From: Neolewinella xylanilytica
GTDB taxonomy: Bacteria > Bacteroidota > Bacteroidia > Chitinophagales > Saprospiraceae
Reading direction: 5' to 3'
DNA: 64,000 nucleotides
Assembly: GCF_002934605.1 (NCBI RefSeq)
Contig: NZ_PTJC01000005.1
Coordinates: 806,001 to 870,000, forward strand
This document shows, in pieces, positions 27,815 through 36,205 of this stretch. A program made the position numbers and the translations under genes. Position 1 is the stretch's first letter. Each line of letters begins with the position of its first letter. Below the pieces are notes generated by a model. It saw only the letters and a program-made list of their open reading frames with translations. It made no database searches and was not told the DNA's origin.

Positions 27815-28600
27815 ATGAAATTACCCGTTTGTCTTTCCCTGTTCGTCCTTCTTTTCTCCTGCGCTCCGGCGCAAAACGAATCTGCCGCTGCAAGCGAGCC
27901 GGCGGCCGCGGAAACGGAATCCGAGTGGATCACCCTCTTCGACGGGGAAACCACCGACGGCTGGCGCGGCTACAACGCCGAGGAAATGCCCCCGGGCTGG
28001 GTGGCGGAAGACGGCGTGCTGTACTTCGACACCGAAGTGGAACTGGAACAGGACTACACCGGCGGAAAAGACATTCTCTACGGCGAGCGGGAGTTTGACA
28101 ACTTCGAGCTGGAACTGGACTGGAAAATCCCCCCGGGTGGCAACAGCGGCATCCTGTACCACGTGCAGGAAGGCTACGATGCTCCCTCCGAGGTGGCCCC
28201 CGAATACCAGCTCATTGACGATGCCGGCTACGCCGACATCCACGACCTGACCGGCTACAACAGCCAGTTCGGCGTAGATCACCCGGAACGCTTGCAGGAC
28301 TGGCAAAGCACCGCCGCCGACTACGCCATGTATACCCCCGACTCCACCAAAAAGCACCTCAACCCCGCCGGTGAGTGGAACAGCACCCGCATCGTGTACA
28401 CCCCGGAGCGGGTCGAGCATTGGCTAAACGGGGAGATGGTCCTTTCCTTCGTGCCCTATTCGGAAGACTGGGAGGCGAAGCGCAACTCCGGAAAATGGAA
28501 GAATGCGCCGGATTACGGGAAATTTAAAAGTGGGTACATCGTGCTGCAGGACCATGGTAGTCCGCTGTGGTTCCGGAATATCCGGATTCGGGAGCGGTAG
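27815..28600 (+). CDS. DUF1080 / 3-keto-disaccharide hydrolase-domain lipoprotein
   Basis: 261 residues with a lipoprotein signal (LSLFVLLFSCAP) and one concanavalin-like DUF1080 domain. Visible motifs are WITLFDGETTDGWRGYN, FDNFELELDWKIPPGGNSGILYHV, PEYQLIDDAGY, NSTRIVYTPERVEHWLNGE and YIVLQDHGSPLWFRNIRIR. Members have been shown to cleave 3-keto-glycosides made by Gfo/Idh/MocA-type dehydrogenases. Such a dehydrogenase follows 421 bases downstream on the same strand, and an exported isomerase/epimerase is divergent. The protein probably sits in the periplasm anchored to a membrane. The reaction is inferred from family and context. Confidence 0.88.
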   Translation: MKLPVCLSLFVLLFSCAPAQNESAAASEPAAAETESEWITLFDGETTDGWRGYNAEEMPPGWVAEDGVLYFDTEVELEQDYTGGKDILYGEREFDNFELELDWKIPPGGNSGILYHVQEGYDAPSEVAPEYQLIDDAGYADIHDLTGYNSQFGVDHPERLQDWQSTAADYAMYTPDSTKKHLNPAGEWNSTRIVYTPERVEHWLNGEMVLSFVPYSEDWEAKRNSGKWKNAPDYGKFKSGYIVLQDHGSPLWFRNIRIRER

Positions 28601-28961
28601 GGAAGTACGATGTTTAAAGTTTGAAGTAGGAGGTACAACGGGCGGGGGTGCTCGCCTGCGGCTCGTTTTTCTCAACCCAGATTGACTTCGTCATTCACAG
28701 ATTAGGGCACAGATTTGCACGGATTGGCTGCGCCGCTACTTCGGGGTTTCCCGCAGTACAGGATTGTACGGATTGGTTTCACTCGTTCGCGCTGCTCGCC
28801 TGCGGCTCGTTCCTTCCGAACCAGGGTACGCCCGGCCCCGGAAGGGACGCTTTGGGAGTGGCGAGGTCAACCCCCAGCGCAGCGGCAGGAGGGCCTCGCG
28901 GTCAAAAAAATCACCAATCACTGGGATCCAAGCAAATCCCCCGTATTTCCCGCATCTCTAG
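28601..28961. other. non-coding spacer with low-order repeated phrases
   Basis: No credible gene is seen. The spacer contains two copies of gctcgcctgcggctcgtt and degenerate cagatttgcacggatt-type phrases that reappear in the 154-bp repeat at 30471. Open frames here lack leaders and family motifs. Confidence 0.5.
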
Positions 28962-28968
28962 TACCTTG
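28962..28968 (+). promoter_or_regulatory. probable -7 element of the Gfo/Idh/MocA gene
   Basis: TACCTTG lies 53 bases before the ATG at 29022 and fits the local TA(T/C)CTT promoter pattern. Confidence 0.4.
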
Positions 28969-29021
28969 TCCAAATAAGGTTGCCCGTGCCTTTGGGGATG
29001 GGACGCAGATAATCAATTGCC

Positions 29022-30368
29022 ATGCAAAGAAGAAGATTTATTCAGGGGAGCTCGTTGCTGGCGGCGACGGTATTGCTTCCCCAGTGCGCCACGTCGAAGC
29101 AGGGGAAGGCGGACCGGTTGCGGACCGCCCATATCGGCCTCGGCTTTCAGGGCCGGTCGGACCTGGAAGCCATCGCTTCCCACCCGTCGGTCGAGGTCGT
29201 AGCCCTCTGTGACGTAGATGCGCGGATGATCGCGGAGGTGCAGGGCACGTATCCCAATGCCCGGGCTTTCGAAGACTACCGGGTCATGCTGTCCGAGATG
29301 GGCGGCGAGATTGACGCCGTCATCGTAGCGACCCCCGACCACAGCCATGCGCCGGCCTCCCTCCTGGCGATGCAAATGGATAAGCCGGTCTACTGCCAGA
29401 AACCGTTGACCCACCACGTATCCGAAGCCCGGGAGATGGACCGCGTGGCTCGGGAACGCAAGCTGGTGACCCAGATGGGTATCCAGGTACATAGCTTCTA
29501 CGACTACCGCATGGCGACCGAACTGATTCGTTCCGGCATCATCGGCAAGGTGGATACGGTGCGCGCCTGGTCGCCGAAGAACTGGGGCTATAACGGTCCG
29601 CAACCCACTAAGAGCGACCCGGTGCCCGAAGCGCTGAACTGGGATCTCTGGCTCGGCACCGCGCCCGAGCGGGCCTACGTAGAAGACTGGTACCACCCCA
29701 CCAATTGGCGGAAGTTTCTCGACTACGGTTGCGGCACCCTCGGCGATATGGGCGTCCACATCTTCGATACGCCCTACAACGCCCTGGAGCTGGACGTGCC
29801 CCTCACCGTCATGAACGAGTGCCGGCCCCCGAACGGCTACGGCTTCCCGGAGAACAACATCGTGACCTACGAATTTCCCGGCACCGACTACACCGGCGAC
29901 CGGCTGAAGTGGGTCTGGTACGACGGCCCGGGCGCCCCGGCCGGCCACCCGGAGCTGCAATTGCCGAACGGTGATGCGCTGCCCGAGCAGGGGGCGGTCT
30001 TTGTCGGCGAGAAGGGGCGGTTGCTCCTGCCGCACTTCATGGAGGAGCCCCGCCTGATCGTGGACGGTGCCTACCAGAACATCGATGCCGAGATCGCGGA
30101 CGCCGCGGCATCCCTGAAGTTGGGCGAGCCGATCCGCAACTACGCCAGCGAGAGTCCCAAGCACTACCACCAGTTCGTGGATGCCTGCCTGGGCAAGGAC
30201 GAAACCAGTGCTCCCTTCAGCTACGCCGCCCGGTTGACGGAGGTGATCCTGCTGGGCGTCGTGGCGGGCCGATTCCCGGGCCAGACCCTGCACTGGAACG
30301 CGGAGTCGGCGCAGTTTGACGAGGCGGAGGCTAATCAGTACTTGGCTGGGGATTACCGGGAGTTCTGA
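29022..30368 (+). CDS. Tat-exported Gfo/Idh/MocA-family oxidoreductase
   Basis: 448 residues. The leader MQRRRFIQGSSLLAATVLLP is twin-arginine, and the following QCA could be a lipobox, so a Tat-exported lipoprotein is possible. The Rossmann fold shows TAHIGLGFQGRSDLEAI (GxGxxG) and EVVALCDVDARM. The usual EKP motif appears as CQKPLTHHVSEA, a variant common in exported members. DYGCGTLGDMGVHIFDTPYNAL follows. Such enzymes oxidise sugars or glycosides at C3 using a bound or free NAD(P). With the DUF1080 hydrolase upstream it could form a 3-keto-glycoside pathway; the substrate is not determinable here. Confidence 0.9.
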   Translation: MQRRRFIQGSSLLAATVLLPQCATSKQGKADRLRTAHIGLGFQGRSDLEAIASHPSVEVVALCDVDARMIAEVQGTYPNARAFEDYRVMLSEMGGEIDAVIVATPDHSHAPASLLAMQMDKPVYCQKPLTHHVSEAREMDRVARERKLVTQMGIQVHSFYDYRMATELIRSGIIGKVDTVRAWSPKNWGYNGPQPTKSDPVPEALNWDLWLGTAPERAYVEDWYHPTNWRKFLDYGCGTLGDMGVHIFDTPYNALELDVPLTVMNECRPPNGYGFPENNIVTYEFPGTDYTGDRLKWVWYDGPGAPAGHPELQLPNGDALPEQGAVFVGEKGRLLLPHFMEEPRLIVDGAYQNIDAEIADAAASLKLGEPIRNYASESPKHYHQFVDACLGKDETSAPFSYAARLTEVILLGVVAGRFPGQTLHWNAESAQFDEAEANQYLAGDYREF

Positions 30369-30374
30369 TAATTT

Positions 30375-30412
30375 GTGAATGGGTGAATGGGTGAATGGGT
30401 GAATGGGTGAAT
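30375..30412. repeat. 8-bp microsatellite (gtgaatgg)
   Basis: Four perfect units of gtgaatgg plus a partial fifth lie seven bases after the Gfo/Idh/MocA stop codon, in a non-coding stretch. Confidence 0.85.
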
Positions 30413-30470
30413 TTTTGAATGGCTGAATTTGCGGGGATGCTCGCTTCGCTCGTCTGCCGACAGGTAGGGG

Positions 30471-30774
30471 ATTGAGGGCTCGCTTCGCTTGTTTTGCCTT
30501 CGGCTGGGTTCACACGGATTTTACCGATTTACTGCACGGATGGGCACAGATTTTGCTGTGTGAAGATGCTCGCTTCGCTCGTCAGTCGTCCGCCCAGTGT
30601 AGCTGACCGGCCGACGGGTTGGGCATTAAGGGCTCGCTTCGCTCGTTTTGCCTTCGGCTGGGTTCACACGGATTTTACCGATTTACTGCACGGATGGGCA
30701 CAGATTTTGCTGTGTGAAGATGCTCGCTTCGCTCGTCAGTCGTCCGCCCAGTGTAGCTGACCGGCCGAGGGGTT
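30471..30774. repeat. 154-bp tandem duplication
   Basis: Two units starting at 30471 and 30625 are nearly identical. They contain ttcacacggattttaccgat, atgctcgcttcgctcgtcag and gtagctgaccggccgacggg. The small frames they carry (shared sequence MPSAGFTRILPIYC) are copies of the same non-coding text and not genes. Confidence 0.85.
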
Positions 30775-30803
30775 GCTCCGGATGGGGGAGAGGGCCTGAC
30801 TAC

Positions 30804-30847
30804 CACCCCCTGGGCAGACGAGCTAGCGCTCGGCGGACCAGGGGGTG
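30804..30847. repeat. REP-like imperfect palindrome, copy 3
   Basis: Arms of 20 bases (caccccctgggcagacgagc and gctcggcggaccagggggtg, three mismatches) flank the loop tagc. It is the same architecture as at 7608 and 7820, placed just beyond the 3' end of paralogue B, where it could also act as a terminator. Confidence 0.75.
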
Positions 30848-30856
30848 TGGACCAAT

Positions 30857-32131
30857 TTATTTGGAAGTGTCCCGCGACACCGAATCCTGCCGGGTTTCCG
30901 GCAGGTCCAGCAGGTTGCGCATCTCGAATTTCAGCGTTTCGTCCACCGGTAGCTGCAGCATGCGCTCTTCTCCCTGCCAGAACGCCGGATCGTGACGAAT
31001 GCGGAGGGCGGACATCGGCTCCCCTCCCTGCAGTCGTTTGCCCGTTTTATACCGCTTGATCTCTCGGGGATCGGTGATCACTTCAGTGACGTAAAAGAAT
31101 ACATTGAAGATACGCGGATATTGCCGGAAATCCTGATCCAGCGACCAGCTGAAACTCGACCGCTGGGGGTAGTACTTGCCATTCACTTTCTGGTAAGCGG
31201 TATAGATGGCGGTGGGGTCTCCCTCCTTCAATGTTTTGATCTCTAAGAACGCCAGGTCGGTCTTATTGATGACGACTTCCCCGACGTGATCGGGTCGTTG
31301 GCCTTCCGGCTGCTCCCGGGCGTAGGTGAGGGAATCCAGCGCGTAGCGGATGCGAACCAGGGTGTCGGTACCGGACAAGTATTCTCCGATCTGGCGAAAG
31401 GTGAGCTGGTGTAAGTCATCGTTGGTGCTGGGCTGGAATACCGGACCTAAGCGAACCTCATATAACTGGTTGGCTACCCAGTTGTAGCCTAGGGTCAAGA
31501 ACTGCTGCTGATCGAAGAACTTGCGAATGTGGGGAGGGACATCTTCCGCTCCCTTGATAACTTCCATTTGGTCTACGTAGGTGCGCGTGTCTCGCTCCCG
31601 GATGGACTTACCTCCGTAGGGTTCGTCCTTGATCGTAAGATAGGCTTCGTTGAGTTGCGCAAATCCCTGATTGGTGGCGAAATAGGAGCGATGGTAGGCC
31701 TTGATGAGGTATTCCTCGGCGCCGTAATTGTCGGGTACGCGGTCCAGGGCACGGCGTACGAGTTGTCGTAGTCCCAGGTCGGACAGCACCGTCACGCCCG
31801 GCAAATCCACGAATTGGGTTTCCAGGCGGATGTTAAGTTGCTGGGGTTCCCCGGCGGTTGGGGAAGGGAGTGCTTCCGATAGGCGGACGAATTGATGCGC
31901 GTAGGCGACCGAGGTAAAGACCAGTGTTCCCCGGTGCCGCTCCGTACTGTCGAGCGTAATGGCAAAGGCGCCGAGTTCGTTGGTCAGGACGCCTTTACCC
32001 TGGTTATCCTCCAGGAAAACGCTGGCAAAGGGCACGGGCTCGCCGCTGACGTCGTCCAGCACGTAGCCGTTGATGCGGTACTGGGCAGGGAGGCTGCTCT
32101 GGACGAGCAGAAAAAGCAGGATTACGCGCAT
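30857..32131 (-). CDS. carboxypeptidase-like regulatory domain envelope protein (paralogue B)
   Basis: 424 residues from ATG 32131 with signal peptide MRVILLFLLVQSSLPAQ; 19 further codons upstream are open but the leader fixes the start. It shares domain order and long identical blocks with paralogue A at 22817-24082. It has an N-terminal carboxypeptidase-regulatory-like domain (INGYVLDDVSGEPVPFASV, GVLTNELGAFAITL). DLGLRQLVRRALDRVPDNYG, YHRSYFATNQGFAQLNEAY and KVNGKYYPQRSSFSWSLDQD follow. The last residues (LRIRHDPAFWQGEERMLQLP) are also shared. It is probably a periplasmic-facing structural or sensing protein; function unknown. Confidence 0.8.
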   Translation of the reverse strand: MRVILLFLLVQSSLPAQYRINGYVLDDVSGEPVPFASVFLEDNQGKGVLTNELGAFAITLDSTERHRGTLVFTSVAYAHQFVRLSEALPSPTAGEPQQLNIRLETQFVDLPGVTVLSDLGLRQLVRRALDRVPDNYGAEEYLIKAYHRSYFATNQGFAQLNEAYLTIKDEPYGGKSIRERDTRTYVDQMEVIKGAEDVPPHIRKFFDQQQFLTLGYNWVANQLYEVRLGPVFQPSTNDDLHQLTFRQIGEYLSGTDTLVRIRYALDSLTYAREQPEGQRPDHVGEVVINKTDLAFLEIKTLKEGDPTAIYTAYQKVNGKYYPQRSSFSWSLDQDFRQYPRIFNVFFYVTEVITDPREIKRYKTGKRLQGGEPMSALRIRHDPAFWQGEERMLQLPVDETLKFEMRNLLDLPETRQDSVSRDTSK

Positions 32132-32149
32132 GAGGTCGATTTTGCCTAG

Positions 32150-32155
32150 AAGATA
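32150..32155 (-). promoter_or_regulatory. TATCTT promoter-like element before paralogue B
   Basis: Minus-strand CCCCCTATCTTCTAGG lies 19 bases before the ATG and matches the element before paralogue A over its first 11 bases. Confidence 0.45.
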
Positions 32156-32267
32156 GGGGGAATCCGAGGGCTGAATTTGATTGGACAACTAAAAATTAGC
32201 TCGGTGTTTGAACAAGCCGCGTCGGTAGCGGTACCATTCTGTCCGCCCGATCGTCTCACTAACCATT

Positions 32268-34214
32268 TTGCCTTTGAAGATCGCGATACGCATTGGCGTG
32301 CTGTGCCTCCTTATTGCCTTGGATCCAATCTCCCTGGCCGGGCAGCAGCGCGACAGCTCCACCTTCTCGGGTAGCTATACGCTCGGTGAGTTTGCTGGGG
32401 CGGCTACGTACAATTACCAGCTCCGCCGCCGCGATACCGTACGGCAAGGACCCTTCACCTTCCGCGGTGCCAACGCCCGGGCCCTCCTCACCGGAACGGA
32501 CCGGCCGTTTACCTTCACCGGCCAATACGTGGACGACGGGCCGGTAGGACCGTGGACCTTCGAGTTCGGGATGTACGGGCTGGGCGGTCCGGTCGCCCTG
32601 CGGGACGGATACTACCGGGTAGCCGTAGACGGTATCCGCCACCAGGCCACGGGCCGGCTCCTGGATGGGGAGCCCGACAGCCTCTGGACGCAGACGATCC
32701 ACCGGGTGGTGGCTTCGGATACCGCGGAGGTATTGCTCCGCAGCGCGATCAACTTTACGGCGGGGGTGGCCCGCCAGTCCTTCCGGTTGGAATCCGGCGC
32801 CACGGTACTGCTCGGACGGGTGCAGCGCGACGGGGTGGCCGAAGATGCCTGGACGGTCTATACGGACCTGGAAACCGCCCAGCAGTGGACCTTCGACGAC
32901 GGCCAACTGCTCCACATCGTCAACGAGCCCGAAACCCGCGGCGATACCGTGGCCGTGCTGCCGCTGCTATCGGGGAAGACGGAGCTGGTCGACCTGGACG
33001 CCCGCTACCTCGATTGGTTATCCATCCAGCTGGCGCTGCAGGGAGAGGAGCGTGCGCTCGACGGTAATCCGGTCATCGAGCTACTGACCACCAACGCCGA
33101 GGCCTACGCCCGGACCTTCGCGGCGATACGGGCCCTGGGCGGGGAGGCCGGCCGTCCGCTCTTCCGGGTGCGGTTGCCCGTCGACCCCCTGACCCGCCGG
33201 GAGGTGGCTCAGCTGACCTCGATCGACGCCGACTTGCGGGCGGTGGATACCATCAGCCAAGCCTTACTCGACAACACGGCCCTATCGGTGGTGCAGAACG
33301 CCGATCCGGAGGTGGCCTACCTGCGGGCCGCCGTGATCGCCCTGCGCGATAGCCTCCTGGAGCCGGTACGAACCCTCCGGAACACCTACGAGCGGGAGGT
33401 ATTGCCCTACGTTTCGCGACCGGCCTACCTTGGCTACCTCTGGTCCGGGGGTGTCGAAGACGGGGAGATCCTGGTCACCTATCCGGATGCCGCGGGGCGC
33501 CAAAGCCGGACGTTCGCCGGTCCGGGTGCCGGCCGGTTTGCCATCGGCGAAGAGGGGTTGCCGGCCGTGGAAGCACTCACGAAGTACGTGCTCGCGAGCG
33601 TCGATTCCATCCGGGTGGCCCTCGGGCAGAAGAGCAATACCCGCGAGCGCCGGCAGGCCGTCACCGCGCTGGAAGAGCAGCTTACCCGGGAATATTACCT
33701 GCTCGACAGCTTACTGGAAAGCCACATCGGGGTTTTGCCGGAGCAATTCGGTCTGGAATCGGTACAACGCCTGGTAAAAGCCGAATTCCAGCGCTACGCC
33801 GCCACCAAGGATGTACTGGAAAAGGGGGAGGCCGCCCAGCAGCTGATCCGCTGCGTGGAAGACCTGGACGCCTTGGCGTTGCAGCTGATCCGCCTGCCCG
33901 GCCAGCTGGAGGAGGTCCGTGCGGCCTACACCGATGAAGTATGGAATAACTTTACCGCCACGGTCATGGAAGAGGTGGTGAAGAAACGCCTCTACCGGGC
34001 CTACGAAGACCGGTTAATCCCGTATTACCTCGATCGGGTCCGAGAAGGGCTGACGTGCGATACCGCCGGTGCGCTCCAGTCCGCCCTGGAAAGCCTCCAC
34101 CGGCGGATGCTCGCGCTCCGCACCGCCGAGACCGACGCCCTGGAAAGCCGCCTGCGTAAGGTGGAAAAGCCCACCGAAATCCTGGAACTGCTCACCGCTT
34201 CCGAACCCCAATAA
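32268..34214 (+). CDS. exported coiled-coil protein of unknown function
   Basis: 648 residues from a TTG start at 32268 (a second TTG six bases later gives MKIAIRIGV and is equally possible). A signal peptide (GVLCLLIALDPISLAGQQ) is followed by a beta-rich, MORN-like region (FSGSYTLGEFAGAATYNY, FTGQYVDDGPVGPWTFEFG). Residues about 330-640 are helical and coiled-coil-like (VTALEEQLTREYYLLDSLLESH, ALESLHRRMLALRTAETDAL; not shown in full). No enzyme motif is seen. It is first in a three-gene run with gaps of 10 and 24 bases, so an operon with the DUF2490-like barrel and the MORN protein is likely. I do not recognise the family. Confidence 0.75.
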   Translation: MPLKIAIRIGVLCLLIALDPISLAGQQRDSSTFSGSYTLGEFAGAATYNYQLRRRDTVRQGPFTFRGANARALLTGTDRPFTFTGQYVDDGPVGPWTFEFGMYGLGGPVALRDGYYRVAVDGIRHQATGRLLDGEPDSLWTQTIHRVVASDTAEVLLRSAINFTAGVARQSFRLESGATVLLGRVQRDGVAEDAWTVYTDLETAQQWTFDDGQLLHIVNEPETRGDTVAVLPLLSGKTELVDLDARYLDWLSIQLALQGEERALDGNPVIELLTTNAEAYARTFAAIRALGGEAGRPLFRVRLPVDPLTRREVAQLTSIDADLRAVDTISQALLDNTALSVVQNADPEVAYLRAAVIALRDSLLEPVRTLRNTYEREVLPYVSRPAYLGYLWSGGVEDGEILVTYPDAAGRQSRTFAGPGAGRFAIGEEGLPAVEALTKYVLASVDSIRVALGQKSNTRERRQAVTALEEQLTREYYLLDSLLESHIGVLPEQFGLESVQRLVKAEFQRYAATKDVLEKGEAAQQLIRCVEDLDALALQLIRLPGQLEEVRAAYTDEVWNNFTATVMEEVVKKRLYRAYEDRLIPYYLDRVREGLTCDTAGALQSALESLHRRMLALRTAETDALESRLRKVEKPTEILELLTASEPQ

Positions 34215-34224
34215 TCCACCGGCC

Positions 34225-35049
34225 ATGTTCGAATACAAGCGCTCCCTCACCACGCTGTTGCTGGTTCTTGGCTGCCTGACGGTGTCGGCCCAGCAAACCG
34301 AACCCGTTGCGGAATCCGAATTCAAGGAACCGCTCACCGCCTTCTGGATCAATACCTACGGCAACATCCGCCTGTCCGACCGTTTCTTCTGGGTGGCGCA
34401 GACCCACTTCCGGTTCCAGGAATCGGCCCGGCTGCCCCTGGCCGGGCAGATCGGGCAGATATACAACCGCCACGCCATCAGCTACCTTTATTCGAAGTAC
34501 TTCCGGGTGAGCCTCGGCGGGGTGATGCGGTTCAACTTCAACCAGGACGAGGTGCCGGAAGGGGAGCGGCGCACCGTACCCGAATACCGGATCTGGCACG
34601 AATACCTCTTCGCCCAACATCTTTCCCGGCTGATGCTGTACCACCGGATCCGGCTCGAGCACCGCTGGACGCGGGGCTTTACCGATACCGAAGCCGATGA
34701 CTGGATCTTCCGCAACCGCTGGCGCTACATGATCTCGATGAAGATCCCGCTGAACAAACCCAAGCTTTCCCCCGGTGCCTTCTACGTGGGGCCGGAAGCC
34801 GAACTGATCATGCAGAGTGGTAAGGCGGTGGTGGACAGTCCGCTGGAAGACCTGCGCCTCCACACTTCCTTCGGCTACATCGTCAACCCCCGGCTCACTT
34901 TCGCCACCGGGCTGATGTACTCCATGGGGCAGGACCTGGCCAAGGGAGCCTACTACAAACAAAAGTGGACGTGGCGGGTCCACATGTATTTCTCCCCTGA
35001 CTTCCGGAAAGTGAAGAATAAGCTACCGATGATTCACCTCACCGAGTGA
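34225..35049 (+). CDS. DUF2490-like outer membrane beta-barrel protein
   Basis: 274 residues starting at ATG 34225; an upstream frame to 34069 only overlaps the previous gene. A signal peptide (SLTTLLLVLGCLTVSAQQ) precedes a DUF2490-type sequence. Visible features are FWINTYGNIRLSDRFFWVAQTHFRFQ (given in part), YLYSKYFRVSLGGVMRFNF, PEYRIWHEYLF, YHRIRLEHRW, FRNRWRYMISMKIPLN and a terminal aromatic strand. Alternating polar and aromatic strands support a small outer membrane barrel. It is the middle gene of the three-gene cluster. Role unknown. Confidence 0.8.
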   Translation: MFEYKRSLTTLLLVLGCLTVSAQQTEPVAESEFKEPLTAFWINTYGNIRLSDRFFWVAQTHFRFQESARLPLAGQIGQIYNRHAISYLYSKYFRVSLGGVMRFNFNQDEVPEGERRTVPEYRIWHEYLFAQHLSRLMLYHRIRLEHRWTRGFTDTEADDWIFRNRWRYMISMKIPLNKPKLSPGAFYVGPEAELIMQSGKAVVDSPLEDLRLHTSFGYIVNPRLTFATGLMYSMGQDLAKGAYYKQKWTWRVHMYFSPDFRKVKNKLPMIHLTE

Positions 35050-35073
35050 TCCGCCGGGATAAACCCACTAGCC

Positions 35074-35958
35074 ATGCTGAAATCCAAACGATTCCTGACC
35101 CTCACCCTGCTCTTTATCGTTGCCGCGGTCGTTGCCGGCTACGCGCTGCTTCGCCTGAACGCCCCCGATGAAGAGACCACCGAACTGCGGCAGCGACTTA
35201 GCGAGCAGGCTTCCCGCATAGAGGCGTACACCAGCCTGCTGGCCGTGGATTCCATTTTTAACCGGGGAGACTACCAAGCGGCCCTGCGGCAATACGAGGC
35301 ATTGCAGCCACCCGATAGCCTGCTGGCACTCCGGGGAGCCGTGACGTCGAGGATCCAACACGCCCGCCGGCTGCTGGAGATACGCTCGGTATTGGATTCG
35401 TTGGAAATCCGGGCTTCCCGGGGCGTGCTGACCGTATCCCGGCCACTTGCGGGAGTCGGGTCTTCCCCCGTTCGGTCGATGCCCCTCGCGGAATCCCGTC
35501 CCGCCCAGTACGATTCCCTGCTGTTTGCCCTGCAGAAGGCCGACATGCAGATCCGCAACCTGCAGGGGCAGTTGCGCCGGAGTAGCGGCGGCAACTACCT
35601 GACGTTCGAGAGCCGCCAGGGCAACGCGGTGTATTACGTGGGGGACGTGCGCGACGGGAAGGCGAACGGCCGGGGGGTCGCGCTGCTCAGTTCCGGCAGC
35701 CGCTACCTGGGAGAGTGGAAGGACAACCAGAAGCACGGGGTGGGGGAGTTCCACTGGCCGGATGGCGCCTACTACGAGGGGGAATACGAGGAAGACGAAC
35801 GCAGTGGCGAAGGGACTTACCACTTTCCCGGTGGGGAAATCTTCATCGGTGAATGGGACAACGACCTCCGGGAAGGAGACGGGATTTTTTATGACGCCGA
35901 CGGGGAAGTGGTGGCCCAGGGGGAGTGGGACGATGACGAATTGGTGGAGCAGCGGTAG
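35074..35958 (+). CDS. membrane-anchored MORN-repeat protein
   Basis: 294 residues. The N-terminus has one transmembrane helix (FLTLTLLFIVAAVVAGYALLR, quoted from position 7 onward) followed by a coiled-coil or TPR-like helical part. From about residue 186 there are four MORN repeats of 23 residues and a partial fifth (YLGEWKDNQKHGVGEFHWPDG, given here in consensus order; YYEGEYEEDERSGEGTYHF; FIGEWDNDLREGDGIFY). MORN repeats are usually lipid- or protein-binding scaffolds. It is the last gene of the 32.3-36.0 kb cluster. Subcellular location is probably the inner membrane with a periplasmic domain. No precise role is suggested. Confidence 0.8.
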   Translation: MLKSKRFLTLTLLFIVAAVVAGYALLRLNAPDEETTELRQRLSEQASRIEAYTSLLAVDSIFNRGDYQAALRQYEALQPPDSLLALRGAVTSRIQHARRLLEIRSVLDSLEIRASRGVLTVSRPLAGVGSSPVRSMPLAESRPAQYDSLLFALQKADMQIRNLQGQLRRSSGGNYLTFESRQGNAVYYVGDVRDGKANGRGVALLSSGSRYLGEWKDNQKHGVGEFHWPDGAYYEGEYEEDERSGEGTYHFPGGEIFIGEWDNDLREGDGIFYDADGEVVAQGEWDDDELVEQR

Positions 35959-35991
35959 GCGTCCGCACAGCGTAGCTGGTCCGCCGACGGG
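35959..35991. repeat. REP-like palindromic fragment
   Basis: gcgtccgcacagc and gctggtccgccgac form another imperfect hairpin of the family seen in the 167-bp and 154-bp repeats, starting right after the MORN gene stop. Confidence 0.5.
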
Positions 35992-36171
35992 TCTAGCAAA
36001 AGTCTTTTGATCAGGATGCTCACTCCGGCCAGGCCAACCGGCGGGGAAGGCTTTTGAGGGGGGATGTTACGTGGTGGTAGGTCGGCGGAGCAGCATACGC
36101 GGGCCAGATTTAACACCCCAACCTCCATTTTGGAACCCGATTTAGCACGGGATTAATCTACGCTTAACGGC

Positions 36172-36202
36172 TGCCGGGCACCTTTGCGATTTACCCGGCA
36201 AC
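36172..36202. promoter_or_regulatory. inverted repeat at the start of the phosphorus locus
   Basis: TGCCGGG and CCCGGCA flank 17 bases that include CACCTTTG, a near match to the -7 box, and end four bases before the ATG at 36206. Candidate operator or 5' hairpin; no Pho-box consensus for this group is known to me. Confidence 0.35.
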
Positions 36203-36205
36203 CAC

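Noticed and set aside
28648-29212. Small plus-strand frames between the DUF1080 and Gfo/Idh/MocA genes
   Set aside because: They contain dispersed repeat phrases, lack leaders, and one runs out of frame into the Gfo/Idh/MocA gene.
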